A stretch of DNA of 12,352 nucleotides from an uncultured Bacilli bacterium (lineage in GTDB: Bacteria > Bacillota_I > Bacilli_A > RF39 > UBA660): positions 1 through 12,352 of the forward strand of contig CAKONI010000011.1 in the NCBI GenBank assembly GCA_934097105.1, given 5' to 3'. The position numbers were made by a program, and so were the translations under genes. Positions 1 through 5,656 of this stretch are shown piece after piece. The notes under the pieces were generated by a model, which was given only the letters and a program-made list of their open reading frames with translations, made no database searches and had not been told where the DNA came from. The number at the start of each line of letters is the position of its first letter. The stretch's first letter is position 1.

Positions 1-90
1 TGGTTTTGGTATTTCTTCTGCTTGTACAACTATTGCAGGCATAAAGCATAGTGCAAGTAAAAATAATAAAATATAAAATTTCTTATTCAT
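1..90 (-). CDS. Secreted FN3-type surface protein, paralog (N-terminal 30 residues only, cut by window edge)
   Basis: The first 30 codons of a minus-strand gene continue beyond the left edge. They encode a classical Sec signal peptide (basic MNKK, a hydrophobic core, cleavage expected after VVQA before EEIPKP). The nucleotide sequence is nearly identical to the start of the 726-residue FN3 protein at 901-3081: within the coding part only two bases differ (78 and 85). The rest of the protein is therefore presumably an FN3-repeat surface protein too, but this is inference because it lies outside the window. The start ATG (88-90) has an AGGAGG Shine-Dalgarno sequence immediately upstream (95-100). 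The stop of the membrane protein at 101-769 lies only 10 nt before it, so the two form one operon. Confidence 0.85.
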   Translation of the reverse strand, partial: MNKKFYILLFLLALCFMPAIVVQAEEIPKP

Positions 91-109
91 AAATTCCTCC
101 TTAACCTAT
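1..109 (-). repeat. Direct repeat, copy 1: signal-peptide and ribosome-binding-site block of FN3 genes
   Basis: This block matches 2992-3100 at 107 of 109 positions (mismatches at 78 and 85). It covers the ribosome binding site, the start codon and the first 30 codons of the FN3 paralog, and may continue off the left edge. Strict identity ends at position 110, inside the last codons of the membrane-protein gene. Confidence 0.95.
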
Positions 110-769
110 TATCTTTTTCTTTTTTAAGACAACTGCTATAATAGCAAATACTAAAACTAAGCCAGAAACACATAGGATTGTAGTAGTGCTTTTCTTTTTC
201 TTTGTTTTTTCTTTACTACTAGTTTTATCCTTGCTTTTTTGTTCTTCAGTTTGTTTGCTATTATCATCAGTTAACTCATCTTCTTTATTATTCTCTTTAT
301 TATTATTTTCTTCTTTATTATTAGTTTCCTCTTTTGTATTATTATCTTTTGTTTTTGTTTTATCATTTCCGCTAGTACTATTAGTACTTGTTTCTTTTAC
401 TTTTATTGCTTGTTTTTTTGCTTTATAAACATCATCACAATCATATTTAGGTAAATTCAATACACTAACAAATTCAATATTATTGTTGTAACTTAAAACG
501 TAAACATATAAAGTTTTTTTGTCTTTAGATGTTCTAAAAAATGAAAATGATTTAAGACTTGTTAAATCCGTGCTATATTTTCTTCCACTTACACTAAATT
601 TTCCCGTTTTTTTGTCAAATGAATAATCTTCAGAGGCTTTTTTTAACTCATCTACATAGTTGCTACAACTTGGTGATTTAAAAGAGCCTTCCTTATAAGT
701 GTCAGCATTTACATTAGAAATAATAAACATTCCAGATAATAATATAAGTATATAAAATAACCTTTTCAC
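101..769 (-). CDS. Small secreted, C-terminally membrane-anchored surface protein (unknown function)
   Basis: Not recognised as a named family. Reading from the GTG at 767-769 it has 222 residues: a signal peptide (residues 1-22, likely cleaved after NVNA), a folded extracellular part of about 100 residues with two cysteines (SPSC near 35 and KYDC near 112), a long low-complexity stalk rich in Lys/Glu/Asn/Thr (about 130-195), one hydrophobic span (about 198-215), and a short Lys-rich tail. This is type I topology: outside domain, stalk, membrane, cytoplasmic tail. An ATG at 784 is in frame, but it overlaps the conserved promoter block and would swallow the AAAGGAGG site. With transcription expected to start near 787, the GTG with AAAGGAGG just upstream is the better start. 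The gene lies upstream of and nearly abuts the FN3 paralog at 1-90, suggesting a two-gene cell-surface operon. Function unknown. Confidence 0.85.
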   Translation of the reverse strand: MKRLFYILILLSGMFIISNVNADTYKEGSFKSPSCSNYVDELKKASEDYSFDKKTGKFSVSGRKYSTDLTSLKSFSFFRTSKDKKTLYVYVLSYNNNIEFVSVLNLPKYDCDDVYKAKKQAIKVKETSTNSTSGNDKTKTKDNNTKEETNNKEENNNKENNKEDELTDDNSKQTEEQKSKDKTSSKEKTKKKKSTTTILCVSGLVLVFAIIAVVLKKKKIIG

Positions 770-782
770 ATATCCTCCTTTC

Positions 783-855
783 ATTATATTAACATTATAA
801 CACTTATTTTTAATAGTGCAAAGAAATTTGTAGATTTTTTTCGTAAAATGTCAAA
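783..855 (-). repeat. Direct repeat, copy 1: promoter block of the surface-protein genes
   Basis: 73 nt aligning with 3150-3223 (74 nt) with one gap and about eleven mismatches counted by eye. Conserved pieces on the minus strand are TTTGACATTTTA at the upstream end, AAAAAATC, ACAAATT, ATTAAAAATAAG in the promoter spacer, and TAATATAAT after the -10. Conservation upstream of the -35 suggests a shared regulator site or a recent duplication. Confidence 0.85.
794..821 (-). promoter_or_regulatory. SigA-type promoter of the membrane protein/FN3 paralog operon
   Basis: On the minus strand, a -35 box TTGCAC (816-821), a 16-nt spacer, and a perfect -10 TATAAT (794-799) with a TG one base upstream (extended -10). 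Transcription should start near 787. The whole region is a diverged copy of the promoter at 3161-3189. Confidence 0.75.
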
Positions 856-878
856 AAAAGCCATTAAAGGCTTTTTTT
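853..878 (-). terminator. Rho-independent terminator after the FN3 gene
   Basis: A 10-bp perfect stem: AAAAAAAGCC (853-862) and GGCTTTTTTT (869-878) with a 6-nt loop. Reading leftwards it follows the FN3 stop at 901 and ends in a run of seven Us that forms the stem's own 3' arm. It is symmetrical enough to work in both directions. It directly abuts the promoter block of the next operon. Confidence 0.85.
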
Positions 879-900
879 ATAGATTTCTTTAGAAAACATT

Positions 901-3081
901 CTAACTACATTTATTAAATTGGATAGTTTTCGTTACAGAATCTTTTGCTCCTTTTCCATCTTTAGCTGCAACTTTTACAGTATATTTTCTATAGGTTTTA
1001 TTCACATCGTTACTCAAAAACATTTTAATTGAAGCAACTTGTCCTCCCATTCTATTACCATACGAATAGTATTCATTTTTATCCTTACAATTAGTACACT
1101 GATATTTAAGTGTGATATTTTCTTTTCTTATTGAACTTGTTGCGGACTGACAAATACCTGTTATGTTTATCATAGATGTTGAAGTGCAACGACTAATGCT
1201 CTTGCCATTTGCATTAGTAAGTCTAATGCTACATGTAACTTTGTTGGATGTTGTGCTATCATTTTTATTTGTTGTGTCATTATTGGAAGTGGTTCCGCTT
1301 GTTACTTTGGTAGAGGCTTCAACGCTGTAAGAACCATAATATTTTTTTGTTCCGGATTTGTAGTAACTTCTTATTTTGAATCTGTGGGTTCCATTAGAAA
1401 GTTTTGACCATGTATATGCGTTCTTATAAGTTGTTGTTTTTGTATTTTTTGTGGTTATATCATATATTTCTACTCCTGAAACTGTTCCGCTTGTGGTGTA
1501 TCTAAATTTAACTCCTCCACTGCCATTATCTTTTGCCATCGTAATCTTAACTTGAGGTAATTTTGCAGTTATTTTGTTAGAGTAACTTGACCAAGAACTG
1601 TATTTTTTAGTTGAACCTGATTTTACATATGTCCTAACTTTAAATCTGTATGATTGTCCATATCTAAGATTATCAAATACATGAGAACTTTTTGATGTTA
1701 CTCCCGTGCGTATTTTACCGCTTGTGGCATTATAAATTTCTACTCCGTCAACTTTCGATGAATTTTTTATTGTATATCCAATTCTGATTGCGTTGTAATC
1801 AGAATTGTAAACTGTAATTGATGTTGGTACGGGTAATGAAGTGCCTGTAGTGCTGCCAGTACTTGGCTTACTTGTTGATGGAGTGCTAGGTTTAGTAGTA
1901 GAACTTGGTGTTCCTGCTATTTTAACGCTCTTTAAGTCTGTGTAATAACTATAATAATATTTTCCTGATGATGTTTTATAGTAAGTTCTTATTTTGAATT
2001 TATATGTTTTTCCTTTTGTAAGACTTCCTAAGGATATTTTTGATTTATAAGAATATTTTGCTGTTTTTCCTGTAACACTATTATATACTTCAACCCCAGT
2101 TGATGGTTCTTCTAATTTATATTGTAATGTTGCTTTTCCTGATGTTGGTGATGTTACTGTAAAGTTTGCTGGCGCTACTAGTTTTACTGTGTTTGTTTTA
2201 GAACTTGTCCATGGACCATAATAGTATTTTCCACTACTTGCTTTATAGTATGATCTTATTCTGAATTTATATGTTTTATCATAATCAAGTCCTGATAATG
2301 CTGCTGTGTTTTTATATTGATAGTATGCTTTTTTCTTTGTTGTCATATTTTCAACTTGAATACCAGTTGATGCTGTAGGTCTAGTAAATGCCATTTTTAA
2401 TTTATTATAGCCATATTTTGTCAAACTATTAAAAGTTGCTTTTCCAATATTTAAACTCACTGTTTTGGTTGTAGATGTTCCTTCTTTTCCGTCTGTTAAA
2501 ATTGGTGTTATTTTAAATTTATATGATTTATCTGGTGTTAGTTTATCAAAGGTGACACCTGTTTTTTTGCTATCATTAACTGTTTTGCTTGGACTTACTG
2601 AAAGGTTTGTTACTTTAACACTTTTTACATCACTTCCTGCAGTATATCCGATTTTGACTGTCTCATAATTTTGAAGAGTTGTTGTTATTTTAGAAAGTCC
2701 TTTTGAACCAGTGGTTTCTCCTTCGGATACTGGCCCTACAGGTTTTCCAGTTTTATATAAATCACCTTCGAACCAATAAACTTGTACATAAAATTCATAT
2801 GTTTCGTCTTTATCTAAATCAGTAAATGGTGCAGTAGTTGTGTCTTTACCTCTTAATTGCATTGCTTTAGGATTTTTATAAACCCAGTTCTTGTTTATAA
2901 CTACAATCCCACATTTATTAAGGTTACAATTATCAAGTTTATACTTTACTTCAATTGTAGTTGATGCAATTCTTTTTACACTTATAATTTCTGGTTTTGG
3001 TATTTCTTCTGCTTGTACAACTATTGCAGGCATAAAGCATAGTGCAAGTAAAAATAATAAAATATAAAGTTTCTTTTTCAT
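901..3081 (-). CDS. Secreted multi-domain fibronectin type III surface protein
   Basis: 726 residues. A Sec signal peptide (1-24, cleavage after VVQA) is followed by about six FN3-like beta-sandwich units, roughly 29-125, 128-210, 212-300, 302-388, 417-506 and 508-594. The units share the hallmarks Y-K-F-K/R-I-R-x-Y-Y-K and TGVEVYN/GVEIY. Units 3 and 4 repeat SSGKYYY almost word for word, so recent unit duplication is likely. A Ser/Thr/Pro linker (390-416) separates units 4 and 5, and a Ser/Thr/Asn linker (595-613) leads to a C-terminal domain with six cysteines (617, 632, 644, 662, 665, 725), including a CTNC pair. No LPXTG motif, terminal transmembrane segment or cell-wall-binding repeat is visible, so attachment is unknown. 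The start ATG has AGGAGG at the right distance. A role in adhesion or polysaccharide binding fits the architecture but is inference. Confidence 0.9.
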   Translation of the reverse strand: MKKKLYILLFLLALCFMPAIVVQAEEIPKPEIISVKRIASTTIEVKYKLDNCNLNKCGIVVINKNWVYKNPKAMQLRGKDTTTAPFTDLDKDETYEFYVQVYWFEGDLYKTGKPVGPVSEGETTGSKGLSKITTTLQNYETVKIGYTAGSDVKSVKVTNLSVSPSKTVNDSKKTGVTFDKLTPDKSYKFKITPILTDGKEGTSTTKTVSLNIGKATFNSLTKYGYNKLKMAFTRPTASTGIQVENMTTKKKAYYQYKNTAALSGLDYDKTYKFRIRSYYKASSGKYYYGPWTSSKTNTVKLVAPANFTVTSPTSGKATLQYKLEEPSTGVEVYNSVTGKTAKYSYKSKISLGSLTKGKTYKFKIRTYYKTSSGKYYYSYYTDLKSVKIAGTPSSTTKPSTPSTSKPSTGSTTGTSLPVPTSITVYNSDYNAIRIGYTIKNSSKVDGVEIYNATSGKIRTGVTSKSSHVFDNLRYGQSYRFKVRTYVKSGSTKKYSSWSSYSNKITAKLPQVKITMAKDNGSGGVKFRYTTSGTVSGVEIYDITTKNTKTTTYKNAYTWSKLSNGTHRFKIRSYYKSGTKKYYGSYSVEASTKVTSGTTSNNDTTNKNDSTTSNKVTCSIRLTNANGKSISRCTSTSMINITGICQSATSSIRKENITLKYQCTNCKDKNEYYSYGNRMGGQVASIKMFLSNDVNKTYRKYTVKVAAKDGKGAKDSVTKTIQFNKCS

Positions 3082-3100
3082 AAATTCCTCCTTAACCTAT
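2992..3100 (-). repeat. Direct repeat, copy 2: signal-peptide and ribosome-binding-site block of FN3 genes
   Basis: Partner of 1-109, identical except for two bases. It covers the start of the 726-residue FN3 gene and its ribosome binding site. Beyond 3100 the copies part: here a 49-nt spacer leads to the promoter block, whereas in copy 1 a whole gene lies between. Confidence 0.95.
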
Positions 3101-3104
3101 CTTT

Positions 3105-3175
3105 TATAATAGCATAAGGTGTTACTGACCTTTATTATAGTCTCTCGCTATTATATTATCATTGTAACACCTTAT
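3105..3175. repeat. Two interleaved inverted repeats in the FN3 leader and promoter
   Basis: Repeat A is TATAATAGC at 3105-3113 and its complement GCTATTATA at 3147-3155. Repeat B is ATAAGGTGTTAC at 3114-3125 and its complement GTAACACCTTAT at 3164-3175. The order is A, B, A', B', so the arms cross and cannot nest in one simple hairpin. A' lies at the predicted 5' end of the transcript and A lies a short way before the ribosome binding site, so A/A' could form a stem in the leader RNA. B' overlaps the -10 region and is not transcribed. Confidence 0.7.
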
Positions 3176-3223
3176 TTTTAATGGTTCAAGAGAATTTGTC
3201 GATTTTTTGTATAAAATGTCAAA
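3150..3223 (-). repeat. Direct repeat, copy 2: promoter block of the surface-protein genes
   Basis: Partner of 783-855. Both copies keep the -35/-10 spacing region with ATTAAAAATAAG and the far-upstream TTTGACATTTTA. The upstream edge runs into the hup terminator, just as copy 1 runs into the FN3 terminator. Confidence 0.85.
3161..3189 (-). promoter_or_regulatory. SigA-type promoter of the FN3 gene
   Basis: On the minus strand, a -35 box TTGAAC (3184-3189), a 17-nt spacer, and a -10 TACAAT (3161-3166) with an extended TG. The expected start near 3154 gives an untranslated leader of about 70 nt before the ATG at 3081. Confidence 0.7.
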
Positions 3224-3224
3224 T

Positions 3225-3246
3225 AAAAAAAGTCACTAGGACTTTT
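3225..3246 (-). terminator. Rho-independent terminator of hup
   Basis: Stem AAAAGTC (3228-3234) with GACTTTT (3240-3246) and a 5-nt loop. On the minus strand it is followed by a run of seven Us ending at 3225. It begins right after the hup stop codon (3248-3250). Confidence 0.8.
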
Positions 3247-3247
3247 A

Positions 3248-3520
3248 TTAGTTTACTGCGTCTTTTAAAGCTGCTCCTGCCTTAAATGTAACAGCATTTC
3301 TAGCTGCGATGTTAACTGTTTCTCCAGTTTGTGGATTACGTCCAGTTCTAGCAGCTCTTTTAGAAATAGCAAATGTTCCGAATCCAGATAATGGAACTTT
3401 ATCTCCTTTTACTAATGCTTCAGTTATAGTAGCAATAGTAGCTTCAACTGCTCTACTAGCGTCTGCTTTAGTAATTCCAGCTTTAGTAGCTACAGCTTCG
3501 ATTAATTCTGCTTTTTTCAT
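3248..3520 (-). CDS. hup: DNA-binding protein HU
   Basis: 90 residues, full length for bacterial HU. The histone-like family signature is clear: the MKKAELIEAVA start, the helical dimerisation part (1-45), VPLSGFGTF at 43-51, and the DNA-gripping arm with the conserved GRNPQTGE (60-67) and the A-x-N-A-V-x-F-K-A-G ending. It acts as a homodimer that bends and compacts the nucleoid. It has its own ribosome binding site (AGGAGG, 3525-3530), promoter and terminator, so it is monocistronic. The codons look more constrained than those of its AT-rich neighbours, as expected of an abundant protein. The leader contains a possible hairpin at 3538-3564 (TAAGC/GCTTA extended by TATA/TATA past a two-base bulge) starting at or near the transcript's 5' end. 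Confidence 0.98.
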   Translation of the reverse strand: MKKAELIEAVATKAGITKADASRAVEATIATITEALVKGDKVPLSGFGTFAISKRAARTGRNPQTGETVNIAARNAVTFKAGAALKDAVN

Positions 3521-3566
3521 TTTATACCTCCTATTGTTATATAAGCCCTATATGCTTACATATATA

Positions 3567-3595
3567 ACAATAACATTAATTTTCTTTAAAATCAA
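3567..3595 (-). promoter_or_regulatory. Probable hup promoter
   Basis: On the minus strand, a -35-like TTGATT (3590-3595), a 17-nt spacer, and a -10 TATTGT (3567-3572, four of six consensus bases) with an extended TG. The -10 is weak; the call rests on spacing, the TG, and the need for a promoter between hup and the preceding gene. Confidence 0.45.
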
Positions 3596-3628
3596 TAGAT
3601 TGAATAAAAAATTTAAAAAAAATTGCTT

Positions 3629-4540
3629 TCATATAGTTAATTTAATTCTTTTTTTATCTCCTTCTAAATAGAAGTCTTTGAAATATTGTTTTAAGAAGCA
3701 GTATCTTTCTAATTTATTACTATATATTAGATTACTTAGAAAGCATGCTTTTTCAAAGTTGATTTCGGGATTATGACTAAATTTATTTATATAACTTTCT
3801 AGTTTTCTTAATTCAGTGTTTGATGATGAATTTAAAAAGTCAATTAAACGAAATAGAAATTCAACATTATTTAGAATTATATTTTCATCAAAGGTACTTC
3901 TTATATTTCTAAATTCAATTGTATTTTCTTTTTCATAAGAAAGGGATTTGAAGTAATAGAAACTTATACTATGAAGTTTTGAAGTTTTTTTGTTTCTTTT
4001 TAAATTTTCGAAAGTATAGTTTGCTTTTTTAAACTCTTCTTTGCATTTTTTAGAGAATTTACTATTATGATCGTTTATGATATTGTCTCCATTTAAAAAT
4101 CTATTTATTATTTCTTCAAAGTTTGCCCAAATGAAAAGTAAATTATTAATGGATTCTTCTGATTTAAATGCTTGGCTTCCTATATGGATATGGCAGGCAG
4201 TATCTTTATCTATATCGCCATTACAGAATTTTATTATATTACATGCTTCTTTTAGGCTTTTATAGTAATCTAAGTTGTTTGTTATGATGGGAGAATTTAT
4301 TTCACCACCACGGGAAAATGATCCTTTAAGGGGATCTTCTTCATGTACTGTGCTTTCTGTACACACCGTGAAAGGGCTTTTCTTTTCAAAGAGTTCATCG
4401 GATACTTGATGAAATTTTGCATTTTTAAATTCTATTTCTATACCTACTGTATTATTTTTTGGAAAATAAATATTATCCTTTTCGGGAATTTTAAAATTAA
4501 TAAGTTTTTTGCCTAGTTTTAATTTTTCATTAGGGTTCAT
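3629..4540 (-). CDS. Amidoligase-family enzyme (glutamine synthetase/GCS-like COOH-NH2 ligase fold)
   Basis: 303 residues. The motifs are those of the amidoligase (Amidoligase_2) family: VGIEIEF (32-38) as the first acidic metal/ATP strand, GGEINSP (78-84), CHIHIG (116-121) and TIEFRNIRST (217-226). These enzymes are related to gamma-glutamylcysteine synthetase and are predicted to use ATP to join a carboxylate to an amine, for example on peptides or proteins. The acidic, His and Arg residues expected of an active enzyme are present, so it is not an obvious relic; the segment before GGE reads TESTVHEED. There is no signal peptide, so it is cytoplasmic. It lies 12 nt after yutD in a yunB-yutD-amidoligase run and has only a weak Shine-Dalgarno sequence. 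Substrate unknown. No clear terminator hairpin follows its TGA stop, only T-runs. Confidence 0.85.
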   Translation of the reverse strand: MNPNEKLKLGKKLINFKIPEKDNIYFPKNNTVGIEIEFKNAKFHQVSDELFEKKSPFTVCTESTVHEEDPLKGSFSRGGEINSPIITNNLDYYKSLKEACNIIKFCNGDIDKDTACHIHIGSQAFKSEESINNLLFIWANFEEIINRFLNGDNIINDHNSKFSKKCKEEFKKANYTFENLKRNKKTSKLHSISFYYFKSLSYEKENTIEFRNIRSTFDENIILNNVEFLFRLIDFLNSSSNTELRKLESYINKFSHNPEINFEKACFLSNLIYSNKLERYCFLKQYFKDFYLEGDKKRIKLTI

Positions 4541-4552
4541 GTTAAAGCCTAC

Positions 4553-4831
4553 TTATTTTATTTTTTTAAGTAAAAAATATCTACAGTTGTAGGCACAATA
4601 ATTTTCTATATAATTATCTAGATTTTCTATACTATTTATTTTTTTATAGTTTTTATTTTTTTTATCGCAAAAGCCTTTTAGTCTTAGTTTGTTATAAGAT
4701 TCGTCTCCTAAGACATAATCGAAATTATCAAAGTAAGAAGTAAATAGATCTTTTACTTTTTCATAATCGAATAAATCTTTTTCGTCTTTAGTTAGTTCAT
4801 ACTTGTTTTTATTGAATTCATATTCTTTCAT
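4553..4831 (-). CDS. yutD: YutD family protein
   Basis: 92 residues. The core YVLGDESYNKLRLKGF (39-54) matches the YutD signature of Bacilli (Y-I-x-G-D-x-x-Y-x-Q-L-R-L-K-G-F). The C-terminal NYCAYNCRYFLLKK keeps the Cys-x3-Cys (79, 83) and the aromatic-x-Leu pattern of that family. The molecular function is not established. The start is the ATG at 4829-4831, with AAAGGTGAT just upstream; a GTG three codons earlier lies inside that site and is less likely. It sits between yunB (45 nt upstream) and the amidoligase gene (12 nt downstream). From memory, yutD and yunB are also close neighbours in Bacillus subtilis, so the pairing looks conserved. Confidence 0.85.
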   Translation of the reverse strand: MKEYEFNKNKYELTKDEKDLFDYEKVKDLFTSYFDNFDYVLGDESYNKLRLKGFCDKKNKNYKKINSIENLDNYIENYCAYNCRYFLLKKIK

Positions 4832-4855
4832 AGAAATCACCTTTTCCTTTAGTTA

Positions 4856-4861
4856 ATTCTA
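4856..4861 (-). promoter_or_regulatory. Possible extended -10 promoter before yutD
   Basis: On the minus strand, TAGAAT preceded by TGA (an extended -10) lies 24 nt before the yutD ATG, in the gap after yunB. No convincing -35 is seen. It would let yutD and the amidoligase be made without the sporulation gene. Weak call. Confidence 0.3.
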
Positions 4862-4876
4862 TCATAAATAATTAAA

Positions 4877-5566
4877 TTATTCTATAGGTAGTTTATAAAT
4901 ACTTGAGGCTTTACTTATTTCGTTTCCATAATATGTTGGGATTTTGCCGTTTATTATTTTATAAGATATGGGCACATCATTGGTAATTTTTATTGTGTCT
5001 GTACTGATGGGTAGAATTACTTTTTCTTCGATTTCTAGTCGTATGGACATTTCAATCATACAGTTATTTATTCCATATTCAGTTACTTTGGTATGCACGT
5101 TTGAGAGAACTGTTCCGATTAGTTCGGTTTTTACGGGGATTTTTGGGCCTTTATTATTGAATATTGGATTTTTTGTTATTACCCCCACGGGAACATAGAA
5201 GGTTGCACTTTCTTTTTTGTTTTCTTCTTCTAGGAGGGAGTTTGAAACGCTTTCGCTTACTTCTTTTAGGAAGATGTTTACGGCATATGAGTTGTAGTCT
5301 ATCATTTCGATTTCATTGTTTTTGTTTTTGCTGATATTGTATATAGGGGATTCTTTAAGGGTTGATAGGACTTTTTCATTTATTCCGCGAGAGGTGGCAC
5401 TGTCAATTATTTTTTTGGCTTCTCCGATGGAATAGTTTAGATAGTAATAACTTATGTTACTTGTTACTTTATAGAAAAAAATACTAATTAGTGATAGTAA
5501 AATTAGTAAGATGATTAATCTTTTCTTTTTAAAACTTTTCTTTTTATTTTTAAGATGCATTCCCAT
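4877..5566 (-). CDS. yunB: Sporulation protein YunB
   Basis: About 229 residues from the ATG at 5566. A basic N-terminus (KNKKKSFKKKR) and a single hydrophobic span (16-33) anchor it in the membrane, with the rest outside. The family pattern is visible: a domain with D-Y-N-S-Y-A-x-N (90-97), the VPVGVIT strand (125-131), GPKIPV (140-145), YGINNC (164-169, the family's GINQT-like position) and the closing VPISYKIINGKIPTYY (198-213). YunB is known in Bacillus subtilis as a SigE-controlled protein needed for normal spores. Two nearby ATGs (5566 and 5560) lack a good Shine-Dalgarno site. A longer frame to 5614 would add a hydrophobic segment ahead of the basic region and cross the promoter, so it is disfavoured. 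It is the first gene of the yunB-yutD-amidoligase run. Confidence 0.82.
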   Translation of the reverse strand: MGMHLKNKKKSFKKKRLIILLILLSLISIFFYKVTSNISYYYLNYSIGEAKKIIDSATSRGINEKVLSTLKESPIYNISKNKNNEIEMIDYNSYAVNIFLKEVSESVSNSLLEEENKKESATFYVPVGVITKNPIFNNKGPKIPVKTELIGTVLSNVHTKVTEYGINNCMIEMSIRLEIEEKVILPISTDTIKITNDVPISYKIINGKIPTYYGNEISKASSIYKLPIE

Positions 5567-5576
5567 ATTAAATAAT

Positions 5577-5605
5577 ATTACATGAATATAAAAAAATGAT
5601 TTGAC
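5577..5605 (-). promoter_or_regulatory. Possible SigE-like sporulation promoter of yunB
   Basis: On the minus strand, GTCAAAT (5599-5605), 14 nt, then CATGTAAT (5577-5584). This resembles the SigE pattern (ATATT-type -35, CATACAAT-type -10) with two mismatches in the -10. Transcription would begin only a few bases before the ATG at 5566. Suggestive because YunB is SigE-dependent in Bacillus, but weak in an AT-rich region. Confidence 0.3.
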
Positions 5606-5629
5606 TAATTGCATATATTTTAGTAAAAT
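5601..5629 (+). promoter_or_regulatory. SigA-type promoter of the metallopeptidase gene
   Basis: Plus strand: -35 TTGACT (5601-5606), exact 17-nt spacer, -10 TAAAAT (5624-5629). Expected start near 5636. The -35 lies on top of the candidate SigE -35 used in the other direction, so the two divergent genes may compete for polymerase. Confidence 0.65.
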
Positions 5630-5656
5630 TTAAAATAATTTATGGAGATGAAGAAA

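Noticed and set aside
186..428. Plus-strand Phe/Leu/Ser-rich frame opposite the Lys/Asn/Glu stalk
   Set aside because: Direct complement of the low-complexity stalk of the membrane protein; not a credible protein.
901..3081. CRISPR-like or tandem DNA repeats within the FN3 gene
   Set aside because: The repetition is protein-level FN3 units in frame, of about 85-90 residues, with diverged DNA.
3105..3175. Invertible promoter for phase variation
   Set aside because: The inverted repeats cross rather than bracket a promoter cleanly, the enclosed segment is under 40 nt, and no recombinase gene is nearby.
1..3223. Insertion sequence or transposon explaining the repeats
   Set aside because: No transposase, terminal inverted repeats or target duplication; the repeated blocks are a promoter and a gene start, as in a tandem gene duplication.
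3601..3628. Terminator after the amidoligase gene
   Set aside because: Runs of T are present on the minus strand but no stem-loop precedes them.
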